Positions 51,445-60,634 of a stretch of 64,000 nt of DNA are shown here, piece by piece. Each line of letters opens with the position of its first letter. Position 1 is the stretch's first letter. Origin of the DNA: Flavobacteriales bacterium UBA7878. Its GTDB lineage: Bacteria > Bacteroidota > Bacteroidia > Flavobacteriales > Schleiferiaceae. The position numbers and the translations under genes were made by a program. Below the pieces are notes generated by a model. The model was not told where the DNA came from. It did not search any database and worked only from the letters and a program-made list of their open reading frames with translations. The DNA lies in NCBI GenBank assembly GCA_002501205.1, contig DLRW01000026.1, positions 1 to 64,000 on the forward strand. The letters run 5' to 3'.

Positions 51445-54318
51445 TTAAGCTTCCTCCTCCATATAGGATTCGATAGGCTCACAAGTACAAATCAAATTGC
51501 GATCTCCATAAGCATCGTCCACACGACGAACGCTAGGCCAGAATTTGTTTTGATATAAGTAATCCAATGGGAATGCAGCAGTTTTACGGTCATATGGGAA
51601 ATCCCACTGATCGCTGGTTAATTGCTGCATAGTATGAGGGGAGTTCTTTAATGGATTGTTTTCTGCATCAAAATTTCCATTGTGCACCTCCGCTATTTCG
51701 CGTCGAATACTCAGCATGGCCTCAATGAAACGATCCAATTCCTGCATACTCTCGCTTTCGGTAGGCTCAATCATAACCGTGCCGGCAACCGGGAAGCTTA
51801 CAGTTGGTGCATGGTAACCATAGTCCATTAAACGCTTGGCGATATCGGTAACCTCAATGCCACTCTCTTTTTTAAATGGACGACAATCGATAATCATCTC
51901 ATGGGCTACGCGATTGTTCTCATTCGAGTACAATACCTCATAGGCTCCGTGTAATCTTTCCTTCAAGTAATTGGCGTTCAAGATGGCGTATTGGGTACTG
52001 GCCTTTAAGCCGCGCATGCCTAACATCTTGATGTAGCCGTAGCTGATTAATAAGATTAATCCACTGCCATAAGGCGCGGCGGATACAGGCGAAATAGGAT
52101 TCTTACCACCGGTTTTTACCAAGGGGTGCCCGGGTAAGAAAGAAGCCAAATGCTCTGCTACTCCAATAGGTCCCATGCCGGGGCCACCACCACCGTGAGG
52201 GATGGCAAAGGTCTTGTGTAAATTCAAGTGACAAACGTCGGCGCCAATAGCTCCGGGGCTGGTTAAGCCAACCTGAGCATTCATATTGGCTCCATCCATA
52301 TATACCTGACCACCATTATCGTGAATGATTTGAGTAATTTCACGTACTCGCTCTTCAAATACTCCGTGAGTAGAAGGGTAAGTAATCATTAAAGCGGCCA
52401 GATTTGCACTGTACTTTTCAGCTTTGGCACGCAAATCATCTACGTCAATTTTACCAACCTCATCCGATTTTACCACCACTACCTTCATGCCGGCCATAAC
52501 CGCAGATGCCGGGTTGGTGCCGTGCGCAGAGCTCGGGATCAGAGCGATGTCGCGTTGACTGTCGCCACGCGATTGATGATAGGCACGAATTACCATTAAT
52601 CCTGCGTATTCGCCCTGTGCTCCACTATTAGGTTGCATGCTCATGGCGTGGAAGCCGGTAATTTCAGCCAGGTCGCGCTCCAAATTGGCGATTAATTCGC
52701 GGTATCCTAAAGTTTGATTGGTAGGGGCAAAGGGGTGAATGTTCGCCCACAATGGCCAGCTTAGTGGTAACATTTCCGTAGCGGCATTCAGTTTCATGGT
52801 GCAGCTCCCCAGGGAAATCATGCTGTGATTTAAAGAAAGGTCCTTGCGTTCCAAAGCCTTTAAATAGCGCATCATTTCCGTTTCACTGTGATAACGATTA
52901 AATACCGTTTGCTCCATGAAGCTGCTGGTACGCTTGAGTGATTCCGGAATTACGCTTACTTCGAGTAGTTTAATTTTTGGAGCACTGGCTTCTTTGGCCT
53001 CAGCGAAAATCTCAAGCAGTTCTTCGATGGCCTCCATATTGGTGGTTTCATTAATACTGATTCCCACCTCATGGGCCGAGATATACCGAAGATTAACCTC
53101 TTTGGCAATGGCACGGCTGCGAATTTCTTCCTTATCTACCTGGCCTAACTCGATACGTAAAGTATCGTAGAAGTTTTGATTTACCTGGGTGTAGCCCAGA
53201 CGGTTTAAACCTTCGCTAAGGCTTACGGTATGGAAGTGAATTTTTTGGGCAATATGCTTTAGTCCTTTAGGACCATGGTAGGCGCCATAGGCTCCAGCCA
53301 TTACGGCTAAAAGTACTTGAGCTGTGCAAATATTGGAAGTGGCCTTGTCGCGTTTAATATGCTGTTCACGCGTTTGTAAGGCCATGCGTAAGGCTTTATT
53401 GCCATCGCGATCTACGGTTTGACCGATAATACGACCTGGAATAAAACGCTTGTAGTCTTCAGTAGTTGCGAAATAGGCGGCATGGGGTCCACCGAAGCCT
53501 AGAGGAATACCAAAGCGTTGAGTGGTTCCCACCACGGCTTTAGCGCCCCATTCTCCGGGAGGGCTTAATAATACCAAAGACATAATATCGGCTGCAACCG
53601 CTACTTGTACGTCGAATTTTTCCGCATCCGCCATAAAGGCTTTGTACTCAAAAATTTCTCCGTCCGCAGCCGGGTACTGCAATAAGGCACCGAAATAATC
53701 CTCACTCAGGTTCACTTCGCGGTGATCTCCAATTACCAGTTCTATACCTAATGGTTCTGAACGAGTTTTGATGAGCTCAATGTTTTGGTGCAAGCAGTGA
53801 ATGGATACAAAGAATTTAGATGCTCCGGCTTTCTTTTTGTCGCGGCTGCGTGCTCCGTAGAACATCGACATGGCCTCGGCGGCGGCAGTAGCTTCATCTA
53901 AAAGGCTGGCATTTGCAATAGGCAATCCGGTTAGGTCGCTTACCATGGTTTGGTAATTGAGCAAGGCCTCTAAACGTCCCTGGGCGATTTCTGCCTGATA
54001 AGGGGTGTAAGCGGTATACCAACCCGGGTTTTCTAAAATATTGCGTTGAATAACACCCGGCAAGATTGTAGGGTGGTATCCCAAACCGATATAAGACTTA
54101 AAGACCTTATTTTTTCTCGCTAAATCACGGATGTGATTCAGGAATTCATTTTCGGTCATCGCCGTACTCAGATTCAAATCTTCTTCCAGGCGAATGTCAT
54201 CGGGAATGGTTTGAGAAATTAATTCCTCCAGGTTTTTTACCCCTACCACTTTCAGCATTTCTAACAGATCCTCCTCACGTGGTCCTATGTGGCGATAGGC
54301 AAAAGTGTCCGTATTCAT
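51445..54318 (-). CDS. gcvP: Glycine dehydrogenase (P-protein of glycine cleavage system)
   Basis: A 957-residue fused P-protein containing both halves that are split in some bacteria. The first half has RHIGPREEDLLEML and LGYHPTILPGVIQRNILENP; the second holds the PLP lysine in CHLNLHKTFAIPHGGGGPGM. It decarboxylates glycine and passes the aminomethyl group to the H-protein. The frame is open back to 54558, but the start at 54318 (MNTDTFAYRHIG) matches the family, and a perfect -7 box lies at 54358-54351. GcvT and GcvH genes are not adjacent. Confidence 0.96.
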   Translation of the reverse strand: MNTDTFAYRHIGPREEDLLEMLKVVGVKNLEELISQTIPDDIRLEEDLNLSTAMTENEFLNHIRDLARKNKVFKSYIGLGYHPTILPGVIQRNILENPGWYTAYTPYQAEIAQGRLEALLNYQTMVSDLTGLPIANASLLDEATAAAEAMSMFYGARSRDKKKAGASKFFVSIHCLHQNIELIKTRSEPLGIELVIGDHREVNLSEDYFGALLQYPAADGEIFEYKAFMADAEKFDVQVAVAADIMSLVLLSPPGEWGAKAVVGTTQRFGIPLGFGGPHAAYFATTEDYKRFIPGRIIGQTVDRDGNKALRMALQTREQHIKRDKATSNICTAQVLLAVMAGAYGAYHGPKGLKHIAQKIHFHTVSLSEGLNRLGYTQVNQNFYDTLRIELGQVDKEEIRSRAIAKEVNLRYISAHEVGISINETTNMEAIEELLEIFAEAKEASAPKIKLLEVSVIPESLKRTSSFMEQTVFNRYHSETEMMRYLKALERKDLSLNHSMISLGSCTMKLNAATEMLPLSWPLWANIHPFAPTNQTLGYRELIANLERDLAEITGFHAMSMQPNSGAQGEYAGLMVIRAYHQSRGDSQRDIALIPSSAHGTNPASAVMAGMKVVVVKSDEVGKIDVDDLRAKAEKYSANLAALMITYPSTHGVFEERVREITQIIHDNGGQVYMDGANMNAQVGLTSPGAIGADVCHLNLHKTFAIPHGGGGPGMGPIGVAEHLASFLPGHPLVKTGGKNPISPVSAAPYGSGLILLISYGYIKMLGMRGLKASTQYAILNANYLKERLHGAYEVLYSNENNRVAHEMIIDCRPFKKESGIEVTDIAKRLMDYGYHAPTVSFPVAGTVMIEPTESESMQELDRFIEAMLSIRREIAEVHNGNFDAENNPLKNSPHTMQQLTSDQWDFPYDRKTAAFPLDYLYQNKFWPSVRRVDDAYGDRNLICTCEPIESYMEEEA

Positions 54319-54350
54319 AACAATGTGAAAATAAATGTCAATATTCGCAG

Positions 54351-54358
54351 CAAAAGTA
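54351..54358 (-). promoter_or_regulatory. -7 box for gcvP
   Basis: The reverse strand reads TACTTTTG, a perfect TAnnTTTG, 32 bases before the gcvP ATG. No TTG at correct spacing. Confidence 0.45.
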
Positions 54359-54431
54359 AGAATAGACGGTCGCTTCTTGGTTAGGGATAATAACAATCTT
54401 TTAACCCTCTCGTGATCGATGATCAAAAGTG

Positions 54432-55286
54432 ATGCGGGGATTTTTAATTTCTTCAAATCTCTGGGTAGGCCTAGCAGTGGGGCTTTTAAGCTTAATGAGC
54501 TTTCCTGCCCCTTGGAGCATGGAGGCTTATCTCTATGCGCTCTTCTTATTGTTAGCAACTTCTTCTGCTTATAGCTATATGCGCTGGGTGAAAATTGCCC
54601 AACAAAATACCGGTGGGCAGCCCTCCAAAGTTGCAGGATTTAAACAGCCGCTGGCAGCCTTAATTTATAGTTTGTTTATGGGACTGGCGTCATTGTATGT
54701 ATTGCGCTGGTTTTACAGTTGGGATTTGTTAATAGCTCTGGCACCTGCAGTGCTAGTAGCGGTACTTTACCCTTTGGCCTTTCCGCATCCCAATCGATAT
54801 TTTACTTCCCTGCGCACCATTCCTATGTTAAAGCTCTTGCTGATCTCAGGCATCTGGGCCTGGCTAAGTTTTGCCTTACCTATGCTGCATATGGATCAGA
54901 TTTGGACCTTCCATTTTTATCTGGAGCTCCTGTTCCGTACTTTCTTGGTAGCCGGTCTTACTATTCCCTTTGATATTCGGGATATGGATTATGACCTATC
55001 TCAAATGAAGACCATTCCTCAATTAATGGGGGTAGATGCCTCCTTGCAATTGGCGAATTTCTTTTTGCTTCTGTACCAACTTTGGACCATCGCTGCCTAT
55101 TTTATTTGGGACTTATCCCTGGCGCAGGCAGTAGCTTGGTTGGTGGGTTTGGAAGTAGGAGCCTATCTCATTCGAAAAGTTCGGCGAAATCGCTCTGAAA
55201 TCTACATTGGGTTTTGGGTGGAGGCCATTCCGATAATCGTTTTCATTTTACTGCTCTTAGCCCAATGGGCTTGGGGCATTTATTAA
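54432..55286 (+). CDS. UbiA-like membrane protein (divergent prenyltransferase homologue)
   Basis: A 284-residue protein with about eight membrane helices. It shows LTIPFDIRDMDYDLSQMKTI at about 178-197, matching the second Asp-rich motif of UbiA prenyltransferases (DxxDxxxD). The first Asp-rich motif, expected after the first helix, is not clear: the region reads NLWVGLAVGLLS with no acidic residues. It may be a non-catalytic or altered family member. Its starts are GTG 54429 or ATG 54432; the latter is preferred. It is 23 bases upstream of kynU, so co-transcription with the kynurenine genes is likely. Confidence 0.72.
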   Translation: MRGFLISSNLWVGLAVGLLSLMSFPAPWSMEAYLYALFLLLATSSAYSYMRWVKIAQQNTGGQPSKVAGFKQPLAALIYSLFMGLASLYVLRWFYSWDLLIALAPAVLVAVLYPLAFPHPNRYFTSLRTIPMLKLLLISGIWAWLSFALPMLHMDQIWTFHFYLELLFRTFLVAGLTIPFDIRDMDYDLSQMKTIPQLMGVDASLQLANFFLLLYQLWTIAAYFIWDLSLAQAVAWLVGLEVGAYLIRKVRRNRSEIYIGFWVEAIPIIVFILLLLAQWAWGIY

Positions 55287-55309
55287 CTTTGAGCCGCTAA
55301 AAAAGAACT

Positions 55310-56584
55310 ATGACAATCCCCAATACTATGGAAGGCGCACGGCAGGCCGATGCAGCGGATCCTTTAGCCTCCTATCGTGAGCAGTTTTTATTCCCGCAAA
55401 ATGATGCGGATAAGGTTTTGTACTTTACTGGTAACTCCCTGGGCTTACAGGCACGTCGGGCTCGCACCATTTTAATGGAAGAACTGGATGACTGGGCACG
55501 TTGGGGTGTAGATGGCCATCTGGAAGCAGAGCGTCCCTGGTTATCTTATCATGAGAATTTTAGTGCGGCATTAGCCCGTATTGTTGGGGCTAAAGAAACT
55601 GAGGTGGTGGCCATGAATGGCCTTACGACCAATCTCCATCTCATGATGGTGAGTTTTTATCGTCCACAGGGCAAGCGCACCAAGATTTTATGCGAGGGCA
55701 AGGCTTTCCCCAGTGATCAATATGCCCTGCATAGTCAATTGCGTTTTCATGGATTAGATCCAGTAGAGCATCTGATCGAGATTATGCCCGATCCGGAAAC
55801 AGAGCTGATTGAAGAAGATCGCATTATTGAAGCCATTGATGCCAATCGTGATGAATTGGCTTTAGTAATGATTGGTGGCGTAAATTATTATACCGGTCAA
55901 TGGTTCGATATGGAGCGAATTACCGATGCTGGTAAACGTGCCGGAGCCATGGTGGGCTGGGATTTAGCGCATGCCGCTGGCAATGTGCCCCTCGAATTGC
56001 ATAAATGGAATGTAGACTTTGCCGCTTGGTGTGGTTATAAATATTTGAACTCGGGTCCGGGTGGAGTATCCGGCGTTTTTATTCATGAGAAGCATCATGG
56101 GAAAGCCGATATTCCTCGATTTGAGGGTTGGTGGGGTCATAGTAAAGAAGACCGTTTCCAGATGCCGGATCGCTTTGTGCCTATTCCTACGGCAGAGGCT
56201 TGGCAATTAAGCAATGCCCCGGTAATGGCAATGGCTCCTTTATTGGCTTCCTTAGAACTTTATGAGGAGGTGGGTATGACAGCCCTCCGTGAAAAGAGCC
56301 TGAAACTTACGTCTTATCTACAAAGCGTTATTGAAGACGCATCCCGCGAAAGCGGCCAAAACATACGCATTATAACTCCTAAGGATGCCAAACGCAGAGG
56401 TTGTCAGATTTCTATTTCGGTGCCCGGAAAAGGAAAAGCGGCCTTTAAGAAACTGAGCGAGGCTGGCGTAATTGCCGACTGGCGCGAGCCTGATGTAATC
56501 CGTTTGGCACCGGTACCTCTTTACAACTCCTTTGAGGATGTATATCGCTTTGGCCAATTGTTGAAAGAACATTTAAAAGACTAA
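55310..56584 (+). CDS. kynU: Kynureninase
   Basis: A 424-residue PLP enzyme that splits kynurenine or 3-hydroxykynurenine to (3-hydroxy)anthranilate and alanine. Visible markers: YFTGNSLGLQARRARTILME, MVGWDLAHAAGNVPLELHKW with the cofactor aspartate, and the PLP lysine in CGYKYLNSGPGGVSGVF; then FEGWWGHSKEDRFQM. Length fits the family. It lies two bases before kmo and after the UbiA-like gene. The upstream enzymes (tryptophan dioxygenase, formamidase) and the downstream HaaO are not in this window. Confidence 0.96.
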   Translation: MTIPNTMEGARQADAADPLASYREQFLFPQNDADKVLYFTGNSLGLQARRARTILMEELDDWARWGVDGHLEAERPWLSYHENFSAALARIVGAKETEVVAMNGLTTNLHLMMVSFYRPQGKRTKILCEGKAFPSDQYALHSQLRFHGLDPVEHLIEIMPDPETELIEEDRIIEAIDANRDELALVMIGGVNYYTGQWFDMERITDAGKRAGAMVGWDLAHAAGNVPLELHKWNVDFAAWCGYKYLNSGPGGVSGVFIHEKHHGKADIPRFEGWWGHSKEDRFQMPDRFVPIPTAEAWQLSNAPVMAMAPLLASLELYEEVGMTALREKSLKLTSYLQSVIEDASRESGQNIRIITPKDAKRRGCQISISVPGKGKAAFKKLSEAGVIADWREPDVIRLAPVPLYNSFEDVYRFGQLLKEHLKD

Positions 56585-56586
56585 TC

Positions 56587-57936
56587 ATGCAAGAGAAGAA
56601 TATTAGCATTGCCGGTGCCGGCTTAGTAGGTTCTTTATTGAGCCTGTATTTAGCAAAGCGCGGTCATAAGGTGGAGATTTTTGAACGTCGCCCGGATGCG
56701 CGGAAGAATCTGCTGGATGGTGGTCGTTCCATTAACCTGGCTTTGAGCGATCGTGGCTTACAGGCTTTAGCCAAGGTGGGCCTGGAAGAAAAGGTGCTTA
56801 AAGAAATGGCTATTCCCATGTATGGTCGGGTGATGCATAGTAGAGAAGGTAAGTTGACCTATCAACCCTATGGGAAGGAAGGGCAAGCTATTAATTCTGT
56901 ATCACGAGCCGGACTCAATATGTTAATGATGGATGAGGCGGAGAAAAGTGGAGTGAAGATTCACTTTTCACAAGCTTGTGCCGAGGTAGATTTAGAGAAT
57001 GCCAGCGCTGTTTACCGCAATCGCGAGGGAGAAGAGCTTAAGGTGGAGAGTGATTTGCTCTTTGGTGCCGATGGTGCTTTTAGTGCGGTACGCAGCGTAA
57101 TGCAAAAGACTGATCGCTTTAGTTATTCGCAAGAATATATTGAGCATGGTTATAAGGAATTAGAGATTCCGGCGGGAGCCAATGGTGAGTTCTTATTGGA
57201 AAAGAATGCTCTGCACATTTGGCCCCGTGGTAGTTATATGCTGATTGCCTTGCCTAATCCAGATGCCAGCTTTACCTGTACCTTATTCTTCCCAATGGAA
57301 GGTGAGGTTTCCTTTGCTGGTTTGGATACGGTTGAGAAAGCGCGTGCATTCTTTGAGCAGGAATTTGCGGATGCCCTTGCTATGATGCCCAATTTTGATC
57401 GCGATTGGCAGGAAAACCCGGATTCCTCTTTAGTGATTATTCGTTGTTTCCCCTGGACTCGCAATGCTAAGGTAGCCTTGATTGGAGATGCCAGCCATGC
57501 TATTGTACCTTTCTACGGACAGGGCATGAATGCCGGTTTTGAAGATTGCTTTGTGCTGGATCGTCTGATGGATGAATACGGCGATGATTGGGAAGGGCTA
57601 TTAAAAGCTTTTGAAGTAGAACGTAAGCCGGATGCAGATGCGATTGCTGATTTAGCGATGCGCAATTTTGTGGAGATGCGGGATTTAACCGGAGATCCTG
57701 AATTTTTACTGCGCAAGAAAATTGAAGTGCGTTTTTCGGAGAAATATCCAGAGAAGTGGACCCCACTGTATAGCCTGGTAACTTTCTCTCCTGAGGTTCG
57801 CTATTCAGATGCGATTGCTCTCGGGAAACGTCAGGATGAGCTGATGGCCGAAATTATGAGCATGCCCAATATTCACGAAAATTGGGATAGCCCAGAAGTG
57901 GAAGAACGGATGTTAGCTTTGGCCGAAAAGCTTTAA
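56587..57936 (+). CDS. kmo: Kynurenine 3-monooxygenase
   Basis: A 449-residue FAD monooxygenase that hydroxylates kynurenine with NADPH and O2. FAD-binding motifs: GAGLVGSLLSLYLAKRG near residues 10-26, the following EIFERRPDAR, and GDASHAIVPFYGQGMNAGFE at about 302-321. Substrate-side features LLDGGRSINLALSDRGLQAL match Kmo. It follows kynU by two bases. The pair converts kynurenine to 3-hydroxyanthranilate, used for de novo NAD or for catabolism. Confidence 0.96.
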   Translation: MQEKNISIAGAGLVGSLLSLYLAKRGHKVEIFERRPDARKNLLDGGRSINLALSDRGLQALAKVGLEEKVLKEMAIPMYGRVMHSREGKLTYQPYGKEGQAINSVSRAGLNMLMMDEAEKSGVKIHFSQACAEVDLENASAVYRNREGEELKVESDLLFGADGAFSAVRSVMQKTDRFSYSQEYIEHGYKELEIPAGANGEFLLEKNALHIWPRGSYMLIALPNPDASFTCTLFFPMEGEVSFAGLDTVEKARAFFEQEFADALAMMPNFDRDWQENPDSSLVIIRCFPWTRNAKVALIGDASHAIVPFYGQGMNAGFEDCFVLDRLMDEYGDDWEGLLKAFEVERKPDADAIADLAMRNFVEMRDLTGDPEFLLRKKIEVRFSEKYPEKWTPLYSLVTFSPEVRYSDAIALGKRQDELMAEIMSMPNIHENWDSPEVEERMLALAEKL

Positions 57937-57990
57937 ACGAAGAGAAATAGAAAAGCCAGTTTTCGAAAGAGGGCCGGTTTTTTTAGGCAT

Positions 57991-58030
57991 AAAAAAATCC
58001 TGACCGGCAGAGCCTGATCAGGATTTTTTA
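57991..58030. terminator. Bidirectional terminator
   Basis: AAAAAAATCCTGA (57991-58003) pairs with TCAGGATTTTTTA (58018-58030) across a 14-base loop. A and T tracts on both flanks serve kmo (plus) and the acidic lipoprotein gene (minus). Confidence 0.82.
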
Positions 58031-58046
58031 TTTTGTTCAGCGTGGC

Positions 58047-58349
58047 TTACATGTGCTCGCTGTGGTCTTCACCTTCGTGCATGGCTTCTTCTACTTCACC
58101 TTCCATGTCGTCAGCAGCTTCTTCAGCAGCTTCCATAGTGGTGTCAGCCATTTCTTCTACTGCTTCAGCAGCATCTTCAGCCATATCGCCAGCTTCGTCA
58201 GCAGCTTCTTCCATAGCGTCACCTGCGTCTTCAGCAGCTTCTTCTACAGCTTCGGTAGCGTCTTCAGCTTTGTCTTCAGCTTGTGGGTTGTTACATGCTA
58301 CGGCACCAGCAAAGATCAGTGCAAATGCAAAAAAACTTACTTTTTTCAT
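58047..58349 (-). CDS. Acidic Ala/Glu/Asp-rich repetitive lipoprotein
   Basis: A 100-residue protein. The N-terminus (MKKVSFFAFALIFAGAVAC) is a lipoprotein signal with Cys19. The rest is almost wholly Ala, Glu, Asp and Met in irregular repeats such as EEAAEDAGDAMEEAADEAGD, strongly predicted to be helical, ending in a His-containing HEGEDHSEHM. The final His/Glu/Asp cluster might bind metal, but this is inference. Very repetitive, low-complexity coding DNA accounts for overlapping open frames on the other strand. Similar acidic lipoproteins are common in Bacteroidota with no known role. Confidence 0.8.
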   Translation of the reverse strand: MKKVSFFAFALIFAGAVACNNPQAEDKAEDATEAVEEAAEDAGDAMEEAADEAGDMAEDAAEAVEEMADTTMEAAEEAADDMEGEVEEAMHEGEDHSEHM

Positions 58350-58385
58350 CCTTCTCTCGAGATTTGGTTGTTAAACAATTTCGCA

Positions 58386-58393
58386 CAAATATA
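58386..58393 (-). promoter_or_regulatory. -7 box for acidic lipoprotein
   Basis: The reverse strand reads TATATTTG, a perfect TAnnTTTG, 36 bases before the ATG. A TTG at 58420-58418 would give a spacing of 24, slightly long. Confidence 0.5.
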
Positions 58394-58432
58394 TATTAAT
58401 TTTAAAGCTCTGTTATTCAATAGGCTTCAAAT

Positions 58433-59968
58433 TTATTTTTTTAGTAAACTGCTCAAGCTCAGGCTTTCGGAAAGTTTTGCTTTTAAATTTTGAATAGGCA
58501 CTCTTTCTTGTGTCATGCTATCTCTATCCCGTAAGGTCACACAATTATCCTCTTTTGTTTCATGATCTACAGTGATGCAATAGGGGGTTCCAATCGCATC
58601 ATGACGACGGTAACGTTTACCAATCGCATCCTTCTCATCGTACTGAATATTAAAGTCGTAGCGTAGTTCATTCAGGATTTCACGGGAAATTTCAGGCAGC
58701 CCGGCTTTCTTTACCAGGGGTAAGATGGCCGCTTTAACCGGGGCCAAAGGAGCCGGAATACGTAATACCGTTCTGCTACTACCATCTTCCAGGCTTTCTT
58801 CGCGATAGGCATAGGATAATACCGCCAGGAATAAGCGATCCAAACCAATGGAGGTTTCAATTACATAAGGCACATAATTTTGACCTAATTCGGGATCGAA
58901 GAATTGCAGCTTCTTGCCACTGTGCTCTTCATGCGCTTTTAGATCAAAGTCGGTACGCGAGTGAATACCTTCCAGTTCTTTAAAACCGAAGGGGAAGTTG
59001 AATTCAATATCCGCAGCTGCATTGGCGTAGTGTGCCAGCTTTGCATGATCGTGGAAGCGGTAATAGCTTTCATCCATACCCAGGGCACGATGCCAATTCA
59101 TGCGTTCTTCCTTCCAGTATTCGTACCATTTCATTTCCTCGCCGGGACGCACGAAATACTGCATTTCCATCTGCTCGAATTCACGCATACGGAAGATGAA
59201 CTGACGGGCTACAATCTCATTACGGAAGGCCTTTCCGGTTTGGGCAATACCAAATGGGATTTTCATCCTACCGGTCTTTTGCACATTCAGGAAGTTCACG
59301 AAGATTCCCTGGGCCGTTTCAGGACGCAGGTATAGGGTAGAAGCCCCTTCGGCCACCGAGCCCATTTGGGTGCCAAACATGAGGTTAAACTGGCGTACTT
59401 CGGTCCAGTTTTTAGAACCGCTGATAGGGCAGGCAATACCTTTCTCTTCGATCAAAGATTTTACATCTGCTAAATCACCAGCATCGAGGCTGGTCGCCAT
59501 GCGCTTAACCGTGTCACTAGCTTCGTCGAGGTATTTCTTTACTCGGGGATTGGTTTCACGGTAAAGGGCTTCATCGAAATCTTCACCAAAACGCTTTTTG
59601 GCTTTTTCGATTTCTTTTTCGGCTTTCTGACGTTGTTTTTCGGCATAGTCCTCAATGAGTACATCTGCGCGATAACGTTTCTTACTGTCTTTGTTGTCGA
59701 TCAGAGGATCATTAAAGGCATCTACGTGGCCACTAGCTTTCCAGGTAGTGGGGTGCATGAAAATGGCGGCATCCAGGCCCACAATGTTTTCATGCATCTG
59801 TACCATGGCCTTCCACCAATAGTCGCGCAGATTTTTCTTCAGTTCTACGCCATTCTGACCATAGTCGTAAACAGCTGATAATCCGTCATAAATTTCGCTC
59901 GATGGAAAGATAAAACCGTATTCTTTCGCATGGGCGATTACCTTTTTAAAAAGATCGTCCTGATTCAT
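58433..59968 (-). CDS. glyS: Glycyl-tRNA synthetase, single-chain type
   Basis: A 511-residue class II glycyl-tRNA synthetase of the eukaryote-like single-chain form. Class II motifs: RPETAQGIFVNFLN, motif 2 FRNEIVARQFIFRMREFEQME and motif 3 GLDRLFLAVLSYA. N-terminal KVIAHAKEYGFIFPSSEIYD and the C-terminal anticodon domain (from about 395) are typical. It charges tRNA-Gly. The ATG is four bases after a perfect -7 box. The C-terminal end (after IQNLKAKLSESLSL) is normal in length. Confidence 0.97.
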   Translation of the reverse strand: MNQDDLFKKVIAHAKEYGFIFPSSEIYDGLSAVYDYGQNGVELKKNLRDYWWKAMVQMHENIVGLDAAIFMHPTTWKASGHVDAFNDPLIDNKDSKKRYRADVLIEDYAEKQRQKAEKEIEKAKKRFGEDFDEALYRETNPRVKKYLDEASDTVKRMATSLDAGDLADVKSLIEEKGIACPISGSKNWTEVRQFNLMFGTQMGSVAEGASTLYLRPETAQGIFVNFLNVQKTGRMKIPFGIAQTGKAFRNEIVARQFIFRMREFEQMEMQYFVRPGEEMKWYEYWKEERMNWHRALGMDESYYRFHDHAKLAHYANAAADIEFNFPFGFKELEGIHSRTDFDLKAHEEHSGKKLQFFDPELGQNYVPYVIETSIGLDRLFLAVLSYAYREESLEDGSSRTVLRIPAPLAPVKAAILPLVKKAGLPEISREILNELRYDFNIQYDEKDAIGKRYRRHDAIGTPYCITVDHETKEDNCVTLRDRDSMTQERVPIQNLKAKLSESLSLSSLLKK

Positions 59969-59972
59969 GCCG

Positions 59973-59980
59973 CAAAAATA
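59973..59980 (-). promoter_or_regulatory. -7 box for glyS
   Basis: The reverse strand reads TATTTTTG, a perfect TAnnTTTG, ending four bases before the glyS ATG. Leaderless or nearly leaderless transcript predicted. Confidence 0.5.
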
Positions 59981-60031
59981 GGATTTGAGAGAATTATGGA
60001 CTCTAAATGCTGAATTAATCTTAAGCCAGAA

Positions 60032-60634
60032 TTAGGGAGCTTTTTTGCGAAGCCATCCTAGAATTGTGCTGCCTTCTAATTGGTATTTATTCTCAATTTG
60101 GCTTAGGCCGATGCGCACTCGAGAGGGAGCTGTAGGTCCGGGGTTTTGTTGAATGATTTCAATTTCATCCTCAAATACTGCCGAGACGATGGCTACATGA
60201 CCGTAGGGATTCCATAGGGTGCCATCATAAACCAATAGATCATTTACGACTGGTTTCCACTGACTGGGATTGTGGTATTGAATGAGATTGCGCTGGGCAT
60301 TTTTTTGACCATCACCAATTTGGGCACTGTAAAAGCTTTTTGCATGACCATAAGAATCTGGCATCTTATGATTCAAATACTCATAGTAATAGCGCTTTAC
60401 GAATTCTACGCATTGCCATTTTAAACCCAGGTTGTAACCATCTGCCCCCAGGTTACGACCATCGACATGACTTACCGCGCCATTATAATAAACGGCAACC
60501 CCATTGAAACTGTCAATTTCATCCCCAATCTCATGACCACTCAAATTCGGTTGACCGGTTTTCAGCCAAAAGCCAAAAAGGCCTAAGGGGACCACAATGA
60601 TGAGGATGGCGTAGAGCAGATGTTTCTTCTTCAT
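60032..60634 (-). CDS. CHAP-domain amidase (glutathionylspermidine-amidase-like)
   Basis: A 200-residue protein with an N-terminal membrane anchor or signal (about 5-24) and a CHAP cysteine-amidase domain. Catalytic residues are visible: Cys75 in LKWQCVEFVKRYY and His147 in YGHVAIVSAV, with IIQQNPG after. The KWQCVEF block resembles the amidase half of glutathionylspermidine synthetase, which cuts glutathionylspermidine, as well as peptidoglycan amidases. The third catalytic acid is not certain. The gene is coupled to the metallo-beta-lactamase gene by an ATGA overlap. Envelope location fits peptidoglycan or amide hydrolysis. Confidence 0.86.
   Translation of the reverse strand: MKKKHLLYAILIIVVPLGLFGFWLKTGQPNLSGHEIGDEIDSFNGVAVYYNGAVSHVDGRNLGADGYNLGLKWQCVEFVKRYYYEYLNHKMPDSYGHAKSFYSAQIGDGQKNAQRNLIQYHNPSQWKPVVNDLLVYDGTLWNPYGHVAIVSAVFEDEIEIIQQNPGPTAPSRVRIGLSQIENKYQLEGSTILGWLRKKAP

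Noticed and set aside
54319..54558. N-terminal extension of gcvP to 54558
   Set aside because: Eighty extra residues match nothing in the family and would run over the gcvP -7 box and the start of the divergent UbiA-like gene.
58033..58493. Two long plus-strand open frames opposite the acidic lipoprotein
   Set aside because: They are rich in Ser/Ala and Phe/Ser because the opposite strand encodes Ala/Glu repeats. They have no signal or domain and overlap the better-supported minus-strand gene and its terminator.
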